Assembly (NCBI GenBank): GCA_963837325.1
Contig: CAWIMV010000001.1
Span: forward strand, 372,001 to 436,000
DNA length: 64,000 bases
Direction: 5' to 3'
Origin: CAVQKZ01 sp963837325
Lineage (GTDB): Bacteria; Actinomycetota; Actinomycetes; Mycobacteriales; Jatrophihabitantaceae
The stretch's first letter is position 1. Each line of letters begins with the position of its first letter. The notes below the pieces were generated by a model. It was not told the origin of the DNA, made no database searches, and saw only the letters and a list, made by a program, of their open reading frames with translations. Position numbers and translations under genes: made by a program. Below, piece after piece: positions 17,362-26,176 of this stretch.

Positions 17362-18513
17362 TCAGGAGGCGGCGGCGACCAACTTGCCGCCGGTGATGGT
17401 GCCGATGGCCGTTGCGGTGATCCCGACGCCGTTGGCGTTGTAGTTGAAGTTGCCGAGCAGCCCGCTGTACTTGGTGGCCCTGATCGCGTCCGCGAGCTTC
17501 TGGCCCGTCGCGACCTTGCTGGTCTTCAGCGCCTGAATCAGGATCTGGGCGCCGTCGTAGGCCTTGGCGCCGTGCAGTTCCGCCGTCTCGTGGAACATGG
17601 CCTGATAGGCAGCTGCGAACTTCCTGGACGCTGCACTGCTGTCGTTGCTCAGGTACGGCGTGCTGACGATCGAGCCGTTGGCGTTCTTGACACCGGCGGT
17701 CGACACATAGACGGGCGTGCCCAGCGGGGCCGCGCCGGCGAAGACGGCGGTGATGCCGAGCCCGCGTGCCTGCTTGGCGATGAGCCCTGCTTCCACCTCC
17801 TCGGCCCCGATGAACACGATGTCGGGCTTCTTCTGCCGGATCGTTGTCAGGGCAGAGCTGAACTCCTTCTGGTCGGGATTCACGACCTGGTCAGCGACCG
17901 GCGTGACGGATCGCGCCTTCAGCGCCGCCGTGAACGCCTTGCGCTCACCCGAGCCGTAGGAGCCGTTGTTGGTGATGAGCGCGACCTTCTTGTAACCCTT
18001 TTGGTCGACCAGATACTTCGCGAGCGTCTCGTCGTAGGTCGTACTGGTCGGTCCGTTGAGAAATAGGAACTGGCTGCCCAGCTTGGTCATCGCGTCGGCC
18101 TGCCCGGACGTGATGTTCGGGATCTCCTCCTGCTTCAGGATCGGTGCCATGGCGGTTGTCACCGCGCTCTCGGCGGTTCCGATCATGGCTAGGTAGCCCT
18201 GGCTGGAGATTTTGCGCGCCAGGTTCGTCCCGGTGGTGGGGTCACCCTGGTCGTCGAACACGCCCAATTGGATCTTGCGGCCGTCGATGCCGCCGGCCTT
18301 GTTGGCCTCAGCGACGGCGAGCTTGGCACCGCTGACTTCCCAATGCCCGAGCGAACTGAGCTGTCCGCTCTGGGCATCGACGACTGCGATCTTGATCGGT
18401 CCGCTCGAGCTCCCGTTCTTCGATCCGCTGGAACCCGGACCGCCACAAGCCGTGAGGGCCAGCGCTGTTATCGCGGCGCCGGTGATGACCGCGGTGCGGA
18501 GCGTGTTCGTCAT
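17362..18513 (-). CDS. ABC importer substrate-binding lipoprotein, LivK type
   Basis: Predicted protein of 383 residues. A lipoprotein signal ends with LTAC and the lipidated Cys23, followed by a Gly/Ser linker. The mature part is a type I periplasmic-binding fold (IKIAVVDAQSGQLSSLGHWE, GRKIQLGVFDDQGDPTTGTN, GTAESAVTTAMAPILKQEEI, KAYDGAQILIQAL). AGGAGA precedes ATG 18513. It delivers the ligand to the LivH/LivM-LivG/LivF importer. Clustering with quinate/shikimate enzymes points to quinate, shikimate or a related aromatic acid; the pocket cannot be read from sequence. Confidence 0.9.
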   Translation of the reverse strand: MTNTLRTAVITGAAITALALTACGGPGSSGSKNGSSSGPIKIAVVDAQSGQLSSLGHWEVSGAKLAVAEANKAGGIDGRKIQLGVFDDQGDPTTGTNLARKISSQGYLAMIGTAESAVTTAMAPILKQEEIPNITSGQADAMTKLGSQFLFLNGPTSTTYDETLAKYLVDQKGYKKVALITNNGSYGSGERKAFTAALKARSVTPVADQVVNPDQKEFSSALTTIRQKKPDIVFIGAEEVEAGLIAKQARGLGITAVFAGAAPLGTPVYVSTAGVKNANGSIVSTPYLSNDSSAASRKFAAAYQAMFHETAELHGAKAYDGAQILIQALKTSKVATGQKLADAIRATKYSGLLGNFNYNANGVGITATAIGTITGGKLVAAAS

Positions 18514-18600
18514 GCTCTCTCCTGTTGTCGATAGGGGTCCGCGACCTGTGTGAGTTACAGGCATTTCGCTCTCGGGGCGGCGACAATCGCCGCTGTTCGG

Positions 18601-19503
18601 CTAGTGATTCGCATCTGCAGTCGCCTCCGAGCTGATGATGTGCCGGAAGTCCTCGAGCATTCGCTCCGCACACGGCTCGAGCCCGGTGAACAGCCGGAAT
18701 GCGTCAGCTGCCTGGAACACGACCATGCCGCCGCCCTCGAGCACGGCACAGCCGAGTTCGCGAGCCGTCCGGATCAGCTGCGTCTCGAGCGGTCGGTACA
18801 CGATGTCGGCAACCCAGAGCCGTGGATGCAGCGCCTCGACGGGCAATGGGAGCCCAGGGTGAGCCGCCATGCCCACCGGCGTCGCGTGCACGAGGCCGTC
18901 CGCGCGCCGCAGCAAGGACCCGAGTTCGTCCACGCCGGCGCTGTGGACGACGCGACCGGAAAACCAAGAGGACGCCTCGTGGGTGAGCGCGGCGGCTCGG
19001 CGGGCGTCGATGTCGACGATCGTCAGCGTGCCGACGTCGAGGGACAGCAGAGCGTGCGCGACGGCAGTGCCGGCCCCGCCTGCTCCGAGCAGCACCACCC
19101 GATCGCGAGATTGGGTCGCGAGCGTGCGGCGAAACGACTCAGCAAATCCGGTGCCGTCGGTGTTGTGGCCGACGGCCCGCCGGCCCTCGAACACGACCGT
19201 GTTGACGGCACCGAGACGGGCAGCCTCGGGGGACAGCTCGTCGAGATGATCGACGACGATGCGCTTGCACGGATGGGTGAGATTCAGGCCGTCGAAACCG
19301 ACACTGCCAGCGGCGCGGATGAGTTCGATCGTCGAGTAGACGTCTCGACCCATTTCATCGAGATCGAGTAGCCGATACGTGGCTGAGTGGCCGAGCGCGG
19401 CGGCCTCGTGCTCGTGCAGGGGCGGGCTGAGCGACGGACCGATGCCGATGCCGATCAGTCCCAGCAGGAAGTTGCGCGTGCCCGGTTCGAGGGACCGCGC
19501 CAT
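18601..19503 (-). CDS. Quinate/shikimate dehydrogenase (AroE family)
   Basis: Predicted protein of 300 residues. Substrate motif SLSPPLHEHEAAALG is near 24-38, the catalytic lysine region NLTHPCK is at 74-80, NTDG at 114-117, and the nucleotide loop GAGGAGTA at 140-147. After the second beta strand the sequence TIVDID places an aspartate (164) where NAD-dependent quinate/shikimate dehydrogenases have one and where NADP-dependent AroE has an NRT-type motif. NAD use and a catabolic role are therefore favoured. GGAGG lies 7 nt before ATG 19503. It heads the reverse operon and oxidises quinate to 3-dehydroquinate or shikimate to 3-dehydroshikimate. Confidence 0.9.
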   Translation of the reverse strand: MARSLEPGTRNFLLGLIGIGIGPSLSPPLHEHEAAALGHSATYRLLDLDEMGRDVYSTIELIRAAGSVGFDGLNLTHPCKRIVVDHLDELSPEAARLGAVNTVVFEGRRAVGHNTDGTGFAESFRRTLATQSRDRVVLLGAGGAGTAVAHALLSLDVGTLTIVDIDARRAAALTHEASSWFSGRVVHSAGVDELGSLLRRADGLVHATPVGMAAHPGLPLPVEALHPRLWVADIVYRPLETQLIRTARELGCAVLEGGGMVVFQAADAFRLFTGLEPCAERMLEDFRHIISSEATADANH

Positions 19504-19536
19504 CCTGCACCTCCGGCGTTTCCGCAACGCTTCCGT

Positions 19537-19555
19537 TATGTACTAACTAGTGAGT
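19537..19555 (-). promoter_or_regulatory. TetR-type operator of the dehydrogenase operon
   Basis: On the reverse strand this is ACTCACTAGTTAGTACATA, identical over 19 bp to 9266-9284. Here the palindrome is wider: GTACTAACTAGTGAGTAC (19540-19557) has one mismatched pair. TACATA again sits as a possible -10 before the dehydrogenase gene. Shared control with the forward operon is inferred. Confidence 0.72.
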
Positions 19556-19685
19556 ACGTCATACGTTGCAATGCTCGCCTCCACATGTCAAGGGTGTCCG
19601 GTGAAGTGCCCGGGTGCCCGCTCAGCAACCGGTGCGCCAGTCGGTACGGACAGCGCGCCAATCCGATATATCGAGCTCCGGACGA

Positions 19686-21047
19686 TCAGCGGCGGAACGC
19701 GCGCACATTCACAAATGGTGGCGGCGCGTACCGGATGAATGTGGCCGAGCCGAAACCCGTGGCGCGGGCGGCTCGGTTGAGTGCGGCGGGGCCGGTGTTG
19801 CCCCAGTGCCCGGTCCGCACTCGGTGCTGCACGGCCTTCAGCCCGGCCACGAGTTCGGCTGAAGTGAAGTTGCAGTGTCCAATCGCCTTCACGTAGGCCT
19901 GACGCAGCAAGGCACTGTCGCCAGCCCGCTGCACCTGTTGGCGGTACCTGTTCTCGAAGGCGATCGGTGCGAGCTGATCGGAGATGGTGTGCAGGGTCAG
20001 TTCCGGGACGGCGAGGTGACCGGTCACGGTCGAGGTCCTGGTCAGGGTCCTCAGAGCGGCCACGTCCGGGTAGATGTCGGCGCGGGCGGTCAGCTTCTTT
20101 TCGTCCTTGCGCAGACTCAGACCGGCGCTGCGGTAGAGGGATGCCACCTGCCGGCGGAACGCGGATTTGTCGATGAGCGTGCGGTAGTCGACTCCTACGT
20201 TCCAGGAGGCGTTGCCGCCGACTGCGGCTTCGATGGAGGGACGGGCGCCGATGACGAATGCCAACTGCTGCACGAGCCAGGCCGCTTCCTGCTTCTCCTG
20301 ACCGAGGTAGCCCTTGGGCGGGGTCGGGCCGCTGATCCAGTCAGGGGTGTTCAGCAAGGCTGCGGCAAGTGCGATTCGGGCTCGGCCGCGCGCCGTCGAT
20401 TGTGCGGCGTTGACTGCGGTGGTGAGCGCTTGCACGGCCTTGTCAGTCTCACCGGAGTCGGCGTAGTTCACGAGTTGGATGTGCTGCCCGGGCGCGAGCA
20501 GCTCGGCGATCGCGTACTCACCGTCGAGTTGGTAGTTGTTGAGGTTCACGCCGCCGCCGAGCAGGCCGCAGGTGGTCAAGGCGCCATCGATGCGCCCGCG
20601 TGCGTCCTGAGCCTCCTGCGCGCTGATCAACCCGCCCATCGAGGTGCCGAACGCCAGCGTCTGGTCGGGCCGGCCGATCTTCTTCTTGACGGCGGCCAGT
20701 GCCGCGAACTGATCGGACTTCGCCGAGGCGAGAGCCCACAGCGACGAGCCGGAGTACGAGGAGCCGACCAGCGCATATCCGTCCGAGAGCAGGTCGGCCT
20801 GGGTCTTCGGGTCAGGCGAGTCACTCGGGTTGAGGTTGCCGAATCCGTGGCTGTACAGGACGAGGACGCCGGTCCAGTTCGACGGGACGTCGGCGATCCA
20901 GGTCGCGCCGTCAGGCAGCGCGCCGGAGTAGTGGGTGACGCTGGGAGGTGTGGCGGCGGTCGCAACGGGCATCCCGGCCAACGCTGCGCCGATGCCGAAC
21001 GCGACGCAGGCCCCGGCCAGTCGGCGGCCGAGCGGTCCGTGTTTCAT
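19686..21047 (-). CDS. Secreted alpha/beta-hydrolase
   Basis: Predicted protein of 453 residues with a signal peptide (about 1-32, AGMPVATAA) and an alpha/beta-hydrolase core. The oxyanion/early motif is VLVLYSHGFGN, the nucleophile elbow GTSMGG has Ser136, and candidate triad members are the Asp in LHTISDQLAP and the His in KAIGHCNF near the C-terminus. It would hydrolyse an ester or a similar bond outside the cell. ATG 21047 has AAGGAG 7 nt upstream; longer upstream starts are not supported. No operon partner is visible. Substrate unknown. Confidence 0.82.
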   Translation of the reverse strand: MKHGPLGRRLAGACVAFGIGAALAGMPVATAATPPSVTHYSGALPDGATWIADVPSNWTGVLVLYSHGFGNLNPSDSPDPKTQADLLSDGYALVGSSYSGSSLWALASAKSDQFAALAAVKKKIGRPDQTLAFGTSMGGLISAQEAQDARGRIDGALTTCGLLGGGVNLNNYQLDGEYAIAELLAPGQHIQLVNYADSGETDKAVQALTTAVNAAQSTARGRARIALAAALLNTPDWISGPTPPKGYLGQEKQEAAWLVQQLAFVIGARPSIEAAVGGNASWNVGVDYRTLIDKSAFRRQVASLYRSAGLSLRKDEKKLTARADIYPDVAALRTLTRTSTVTGHLAVPELTLHTISDQLAPIAFENRYRQQVQRAGDSALLRQAYVKAIGHCNFTSAELVAGLKAVQHRVRTGHWGNTGPAALNRAARATGFGSATFIRYAPPPFVNVRAFRR

Positions 21048-21340
21048 GCTGCGCTCCTTCTTGTTCGTTGTGCTCGGGTGCGGGATCGCCGTGGGCGGGA
21101 CGACGGGCGAAGGTTGCCGAAGGCCGTTGAGGAGGCGACGGCGTCGCTCACTATTGCCTCCAAGCAGGTCGGGCGAGCGCAACGGTTGCGCCGCGCGCAC
21201 AGATCCTGAGGTCAGGGACGGCTAGTCCGACACGGTGCCACACCAATTCGCGAAAGTACAGGTTTCCTGATGAGTCTCCGAGACGCAGAGATTCGCATTG
21301 GCGGTTCAGCGTCGCGGGAGCGCTTAGCGACCCGAGCCGA

Positions 21341-21381
21341 GTCTCGTACTACTCGCTAAGTAGTACGAGACGCGTACTATG
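21341..21381 (+). promoter_or_regulatory. PadR-type operator with leaderless promoter
   Basis: Perfect 13-bp arms GTCTCGTACTACT and AGTAGTACGAGAC (21341-21353, 21359-21371) flank CGCTA. A -10 TACTAT (21375-21380) follows, and the ATG of the membrane gene is 7 nt further, where transcription should start. The pattern TACTACTCG-N4-GTAGTACG-N6-GTACTATG (21347-21381) returns at 24312-24346 beside the PadR gene. Confidence 0.72.
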
Positions 21382-21386
21382 CACAT

Positions 21387-22382
21387 ATGCATCGCGTAAA
21401 CGAGAACGAACAAGAGTGCGCTTGGGCAGTGCGGACGGCGCTCGGCGCGGCCGGCCTGTTCGAGGTGCTAACTGTGCTGGAGACCCAGGACCAGGCGGTC
21501 TGGGCACTCAGTCCGTGGAGGGAAGACCCCTATCACACTGTTGTATCGGTGTCGGTGTTCGCGGTGCCGATGCTCGCGCTCGCGATCGCCCTACGGCTGT
21601 TGGCATGGCGAGCTCCCGGTGGCCCGGAGCGGGCACAGCAGACTGTGCGCGCCGCGGGCGCGATGAGCGGGTCGATCGGGCTCACCCTGGTGGTGGAATG
21701 GATGGCAGTCATTGCCGGGACACCCGTCGGGCGGTGGCGGATATGGACCTCGGTGCAGGTCGGCGGGCTGGGCGTCACTTTCGTGCTCACCGTGGCGGTG
21801 ACGCTCATGCTTGTGCGATGCGGTTTGCTGCGCGGCTCGACCGGCCGTTCGAAGCATGACTGGCTCGGCGACGTCGTCTTACTCTGTCGGCGGATTCCCG
21901 TGCTGCGGCGCTGGGCCAGTCCGCAGTTCGCGGCCTGGATGCGCCGCCGCGCGATGACCGTGTTCGTGGTGCTTAGTCTGCTGGCCGCGGTGGCAATCAC
22001 CGGTGCGCAGACAATTGGCGAAGGCTTGACGGATCCACTGTTCATCGCCTGGTTGCTGATTGCCGAGACGGCCGTCAATCTCGCCTTCTGCATGATCAGC
22101 AATAGCTTGGCGGGATTCATCGCCCGTCCGCCCCTTACCCAACCGCGCCGTATTGCCGAAAGATCGGTTGTCGCCGGATGCCTCGCGATCGCGGTCGCGA
22201 TCGCGTTCCACAGCGCACTGTGGTCGGCCGTCGGGACGCAACCGCTGACTTCGGCAAGCATTGCGGCGCTGACGCTCGGCGCCGGTCTGGCCACCGGCTT
22301 GATGACAGCGGCCATTTTGATTGCCGGCACCGCCAGTGCTATCCGCCGGATCGTGGCGATGCCGCTTGGGCGTAACCGTTGA
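21387..22382 (+). CDS. Polytopic membrane protein, unknown function
   Basis: Predicted protein of 331 residues with about eight hydrophobic segments (for example MLALAIALRLLA, VTFVLTVAVTLMLV, VFVVLSLLAAVAITG, ILIAGTASAIRR). A soluble basic stretch lies between residues about 145 and 185. No family is recognised. The ATG is 7 nt from a strong -10 and has no Shine-Dalgarno site, so the mRNA is probably leaderless. Its operator matches the one before the PadR-controlled ABC exporter, so it should belong to the same regulon. Confidence 0.7.
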   Translation: MHRVNENEQECAWAVRTALGAAGLFEVLTVLETQDQAVWALSPWREDPYHTVVSVSVFAVPMLALAIALRLLAWRAPGGPERAQQTVRAAGAMSGSIGLTLVVEWMAVIAGTPVGRWRIWTSVQVGGLGVTFVLTVAVTLMLVRCGLLRGSTGRSKHDWLGDVVLLCRRIPVLRRWASPQFAAWMRRRAMTVFVVLSLLAAVAITGAQTIGEGLTDPLFIAWLLIAETAVNLAFCMISNSLAGFIARPPLTQPRRIAERSVVAGCLAIAVAIAFHSALWSAVGTQPLTSASIAALTLGAGLATGLMTAAILIAGTASAIRRIVAMPLGRNR

Positions 22383-22414
22383 GCTTCCCAACTCTGATTC
22401 CGCGATATCTGCGA

Positions 22415-23185
22415 TCAGTCGACAGGGAAGTGCGCGATGGTGACGAAGAGCGTCACTGAGGCGAAGAAGGATCGGCGGGCGAGGTGTTCGAGCCAGTGGT
22501 CGGCCGCGGTGCGATCCAAATAGTCAGCGGCGACTGCCCGTTCGGTGACCCGGTAGCACCCCAGGGTCTTGTCGGCGGTGCCAACGTCTCGGAACACGGT
22601 CGTAATCGGGACGACGCGGGAGACGGTGAAGCCGACGCGCTCGGCGAGCCCGGCGAGCTGACGGCCGATACAGGCATTGCGTACCACCCGGTCGACGATG
22701 AACCCGCGGTATGCCCTCGCGACGTCCAGATTGGGATAGTCGATGACCAGGGTGTCCCAGTCCGGCTCGGCGAAGACGGCCCGCCCACCGGGTCGCAACA
22801 CGCGTCTGGCCTCGTGCAGCACGGCGAGCGGATCGGTGACGTGTTGTATGACGCGGTCAGTATGGATCCGGTCGACCGCCCGGTCCGGAAACCCAGTCGC
22901 GTGCACGTCGGCGACACGAACCTCGACGTTTGTCGACCCGGCGATCCGCTCGCGCGCTTGGTCGACCGCGTCGATGTCGATGTCGAGCCCAATGACTTTG
23001 CCGGCGGGGCCGGTTGCCATGGCAAACGCGCTCAGGTCGGCACCGGGGCCGCATCCGAGATCGAGTACAACATCGCCGGAGGTGATGCGGAGTTGGTTCG
23101 TTGTCAGCGCCTTGTATGAGCGCCCCAGATCGGACGCGGCAAGCCGCGTCAAGTAGTCCTCTGGGCGCGTCTGCTCGAACGTCAC
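22415..23185 (-). CDS. Class I SAM-dependent methyltransferase
   Basis: Predicted protein of 256 residues. SAM-binding motif I is LDLGCGPG (41-48), followed by VIGLDIDIDAVDQARERI, VADVHATGFPD and the HVTDPLAVLHEARRVLRPGG segment, as in Methyltransf_11/UbiE-like proteins. It probably methylates a small molecule; the target is unknown. It lies 25 bp downstream of the membrane protein gene 23211-23972 in the same direction and may be co-transcribed with it and the PadR gene. Confidence 0.87.
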   Translation of the reverse strand: MTFEQTRPEDYLTRLAASDLGRSYKALTTNQLRITSGDVVLDLGCGPGADLSAFAMATGPAGKVIGLDIDIDAVDQARERIAGSTNVEVRVADVHATGFPDRAVDRIHTDRVIQHVTDPLAVLHEARRVLRPGGRAVFAEPDWDTLVIDYPNLDVARAYRGFIVDRVVRNACIGRQLAGLAERVGFTVSRVVPITTVFRDVGTADKTLGCYRVTERAVAADYLDRTAADHWLEHLARRSFFASVTLFVTIAHFPVD

Positions 23186-23210
23186 TCAGCTCACGTCATC
23201 CGGTTCTGTC

Positions 23211-23972
23211 TCAACGACGAGCTGTATGCAGGTCGTGTGCGGTTGCTGCCACGATCGCGACGAAGCTCATGAGGGTGATGGCGGTTGCGACTCCGGCGAC
23301 ACTGGGCCGGGTTTCGGCCATGGCGGCCAGGAGTTGGCAGACGGCCAGCGCGAGGCCTGACCCGATAAGGCTCAGTGCGACTCGCAGGCGCCCGACGCTC
23401 GGTGCGCTCGTATCGCCTCTCGTGCGGGCGATCAACATGCATGTGCGTGCACCGGCGAAGACGAGGATCGCCCAATAACAGCTGATCAGAATGACATGCA
23501 CGACGCCGGTCGGATGGTCGACCAGCCCCGAGTTGGCTGCGACGAACATGGCGAGGAAGGCGACGACAGGCACGCCGAGCGTTCGGACGGTCACGACTGC
23601 CAGGTGAACGAGTGCAGATGGCCGCGCTCGGGGCATCGGCGTTGCCGCAATGATGCCGAGAAACACGAGGAGCAGCCATCCCGAGCTGCCGAGTTGCTGC
23701 GGCGTCGCGCCGAGGAATTGGTTGCCGGTTGCTCGTAGGAGCAGTCCGGTCAGCACGGTGATGATGAACGCGAGCGTGGCCAGGGCGCGCCGCCTGTGTT
23801 CGGTCGTGGGTTCTGGCCAAAGCGCGGGGTGCAACCACAAACTGGCCGCGCCGAGAACCGTATTGGCCCACGAGCGTGGCCCGGCCTCGATTACCTGCTG
23901 CTCGAGCTCCGCACCCCAGCGGTCGCGCACAGCCGTCGGGTGGAGCCGGACGAGCAGTCGGGCGATGGTCAT
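23211..23972 (-). CDS. Membrane protein coupled to PadR regulator
   Basis: Predicted protein of 253 residues. A cytoplasmic N-terminus (LLVRLHPTAVRDRWGAELEQ) resembles the start of permease-associated proteins, followed by about six helices. The start ATG overlaps the PadR stop by 4 bp, a common arrangement where PadR is paired with a membrane partner gene. Function unknown; it could modulate the neighbouring ABC exporter or PadR activity. Confidence 0.72.
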   Translation of the reverse strand: MTIARLLVRLHPTAVRDRWGAELEQQVIEAGPRSWANTVLGAASLWLHPALWPEPTTEHRRRALATLAFIITVLTGLLLRATGNQFLGATPQQLGSSGWLLLVFLGIIAATPMPRARPSALVHLAVVTVRTLGVPVVAFLAMFVAANSGLVDHPTGVVHVILISCYWAILVFAGARTCMLIARTRGDTSAPSVGRLRVALSLIGSGLALAVCQLLAAMAETRPSVAGVATAITLMSFVAIVAATAHDLHTARR

Positions 23973-24268
23973 GCTGGCTCAGGTCCCAACGAGCGCAGAC
24001 CCACACGAGACAGCTTGGCCATCCGCTCCAATTCGCTGCGTAGCGCTACGCGTCCGTCGGAGGTGAGTCGGACTGGGTGCTGGCGTCCGTTCTCCTCGGA
24101 CGCTTCGATGAGCCCGTGCGCCTCCAGTCGGGTCAGGGCACCATAGAGGCTGCCTGGTCCGAGCTTCTCACCGGTCAAGTCCTCGATCGCGGCGTTGATC
24201 GCGTAGCCATGTAACGGGCCGTCGGCCAGCACCGTGAGCACAAGCATCTGCGCGTCCTTGCTGTGCAT
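23969..24268 (-). CDS. Small PadR-family regulator
   Basis: Predicted protein of 99 residues, a stand-alone winged helix of the short PadR type: VLTVLADGPLHGYAINAAIE, LGPGSLYGALTRLEAHGLIE and the wing R-H-P-V-R-L-T. GAAGGA lies 8 nt before ATG 24268. It is divergent from the ABC exporter gene, with the palindromic element 24312-24346 between them. It most likely represses its own operon, the exporter and the membrane gene at 21387. Confidence 0.9.
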   Translation of the reverse strand: MHSKDAQMLVLTVLADGPLHGYAINAAIEDLTGEKLGPGSLYGALTRLEAHGLIEASEENGRQHPVRLTSDGRVALRSELERMAKLSRVGLRSLGPEPA

Positions 24269-24311
24269 TCACAGCATCCTTCCGTCGATCTACACTCTAC
24301 TACGCGGAGAT

Positions 24312-24346
24312 TACTACTCGACACGTAGTACGCAGTGTGTACTATG
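24312..24346 (+). promoter_or_regulatory. PadR-type operator and promoter of the ABC exporter
   Basis: TACTACTCG-N4-GTAGTACG-N6-GTACTATG is repeated from 21347-21381, with 25 of 35 positions identical in three blocks. The -10 TACTAT is at 24340-24345. A GTG 7 nt later (24352) is the expected transcript start. Confidence 0.7.
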
Positions 24347-24351
24347 AAGTC

Positions 24352-24450
24352 GTGGGACAAGTGCCGACCCGCGCTGCGGAACGCCGTTGCCAGCGCCGGG
24401 TCCAGGTCGCCTCGCACGAACGCTCCCGAGATTGGACGGACGCAGCATGA
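24352..24450 (+). CDS. Possible leaderless leader peptide, 32 codons
   Basis: A GTG at the expected transcription start opens a 32-codon frame (begins MGQVPTRAAERRC). Its TGA overlaps the exporter ATG as ATGA. A leaderless start followed by termination-reinitiation would couple it to the exporter, whose own Shine-Dalgarno site is weak (GGACGG). The peptide is arginine-rich and matches no family I know. It may only be a translation lead-in. Confidence 0.4.
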   Translation: MGQVPTRAAERRCQRRVQVASHERSRDWTDAA

Positions 24451-25385
24451 CGGAATCAGAGGACCCCGCGCGGAGCGGGGCCGCGATACACGTACACCAG
24501 TTGACCAAACGGTACGGCCGACAAGAGGCCGTGGCCGACGTCAGTTTTGCCGTCTACGCCGGGCAGCTCTGCGCCCTGCTGGGCCCGAACGGTGCTGGTA
24601 AGACGTCAACGATCCGCATGCTGCTCGGCCTGGCCCGACCTGACCACGGCGCGGCGAGCGTCCTGGGACAACGCGTCCATCTCGGCGCGCCAGTGTTACG
24701 GCGGGTGGGGGCGTTGATCGACGGTCCGGCGTTCGTGCCGCATCTGTCCGGCCTGCGCAACCTCAAGCTCATGTGTGCCGCGGGACGGCAGGCGTGGCCA
24801 CCGCCGGCTTTGGCCAGCGCGCTCGAACTTGCCGGTCTTGGTGACGCCCTGGACCGCAAGGTCAAGGGTTACTCGATGGGCATGAAGCAACGCCTGATGC
24901 TCGCGCAGGCACTGATGCGCGGGCCTGAGCTGCTGATTTTGGATGAGCCGGCCAACGGTCTGGACCCCGCCGAAGTGCGAGCCCTCCGACAGACACTGGT
25001 CCAACGCACTGCCGCCGGTGCCGCGGTGCTGATCTCCAGCCATCAGCTCGCCGAAGTGCAGCAACTCGCCACTCACGCAGTCGTGCTCAACCGCGGCCGG
25101 CTGGTCGCCACTGGAACGATCCCGGATCTGCTCGGACAGCGCGGGCAGTACCAATTCCAGGTCGACAACCCAGCCGCTGCCGCGAACGTGCTGACCTCCC
25201 ACCGCGGCGTGGTCACGGTCGCGGTGCATGACACCACGGTGAGCGTGACGGCGCCTGACGTGGCCTCCCGCGAACTCACCCACGCTCTGGTGATTGCCGG
25301 TATCGGCGTGGAATCGGCTCAGCACACCGAACGCTCGCTCGAAGACGCTTTCTTGGCCATGACCGAAGGGGACCGTCGACCATGA
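24447..25385 (+). CDS. ABC exporter ATPase (DrrA/CcmA type)
   Basis: Predicted ATPase of 312 residues. Walker A is GPNGAGKTS (46-54), the signature is the YSMGMKQR form usual in this subfamily, and Walker B is LLILDEPANGLDP. The C-terminal domain after about 225 is typical of drug or lantibiotic exporter ATPases. ATG 24447 is chosen since it begins the family N-terminus. Its stop overlaps the permease ATG. Control by the adjacent PadR protein is likely. Confidence 0.92.
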   Translation: MTESEDPARSGAAIHVHQLTKRYGRQEAVADVSFAVYAGQLCALLGPNGAGKTSTIRMLLGLARPDHGAASVLGQRVHLGAPVLRRVGALIDGPAFVPHLSGLRNLKLMCAAGRQAWPPPALASALELAGLGDALDRKVKGYSMGMKQRLMLAQALMRGPELLILDEPANGLDPAEVRALRQTLVQRTAAGAAVLISSHQLAEVQQLATHAVVLNRGRLVATGTIPDLLGQRGQYQFQVDNPAAAANVLTSHRGVVTVAVHDTTVSVTAPDVASRELTHALVIAGIGVESAQHTERSLEDAFLAMTEGDRRP

Positions 25386-26176
25386 CTCGCGTTGAGCTGC
25401 GCAGCCAACTGTTGCGCCTTCGCACGCTGATCGCTCTCGCTACCCTGACGGTGATCCCGGCGATCGCTGGGCTGGCCACCGCTTCCAATGCCGGCCGACG
25501 GAACGGCACCCAGAGCGGTCTGTTCGGCGTCAGCACCTATTCTGCCCTCAACCACGCCGCTGCGAGCCTGGAATTCATCGGCCCGCTGCTGTTGCCATTG
25601 GTCGTCGCGCTGCTGTGCACCGCGATCGGCGCATCCGACCGCGACTGGGGCACGCTGCGATACATCTACATTCAGCCGGTCAGTCCGCGGCGCCTGCTGA
25701 CGGGAAAGTTCGCCGCCGTCATCATCGCCACCGCGAGCGCCACCGGATGTGTGCTCCTCGGCGGGCTGGTCACCGGCCTCGCACTGTTCGGCTGGCACCC
25801 CTTTCAAATCCTCGGCGCGCCCGCTCTCAGCATCGTTGAATCCATCACCCGATTCGTCCTCGCCAGCGGCTACACCACGCTGTGCATGCTGAGCATCGGC
25901 ACTATCGCCCTCACCCTCGGACTTGCGCTGCCCCGCCCAGCCGAAGCCCTCGGCGTAAGCATCGCCTTCGTCATCATCGCCAGCATCATCAACGGGCAAG
26001 ACTCGCTGCACGCGCTCGATGCGATCCTGCCCGTGCACTACTGGCAAAGCTGGACCGACCTGTTCGCCGCCGGGAACGCCCACCTCGGAGCGGGCGCCAT
26101 CGTCCAACTCGCCGCCATCGCCATCGCAGTCGCGATCGCCATTCTCGTCATGCGCCGCCGAGACCCCGCAGCATGA
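25382..26176 (+). CDS. ABC-2-type permease
   Basis: Predicted protein of 264 residues with six helices in the ABC-2 pattern: an N-terminal amphipathic segment (TRVELRSQLLRLRTLIALAT), LLPLVVALLCTAIGASDRDW, LRYIYIQPVSPRRLLTGKF and VAIAIAILVMRRRDPAA at the end. It starts in a 4-bp overlap with the ATPase gene. The pair probably exports a drug, lipid or peptide. Substrate unknown. Confidence 0.9.
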   Translation: MTRVELRSQLLRLRTLIALATLTVIPAIAGLATASNAGRRNGTQSGLFGVSTYSALNHAAASLEFIGPLLLPLVVALLCTAIGASDRDWGTLRYIYIQPVSPRRLLTGKFAAVIIATASATGCVLLGGLVTGLALFGWHPFQILGAPALSIVESITRFVLASGYTTLCMLSIGTIALTLGLALPRPAEALGVSIAFVIIASIINGQDSLHALDAILPVHYWQSWTDLFAAGNAHLGAGAIVQLAAIAIAVAIAILVMRRRDPAA

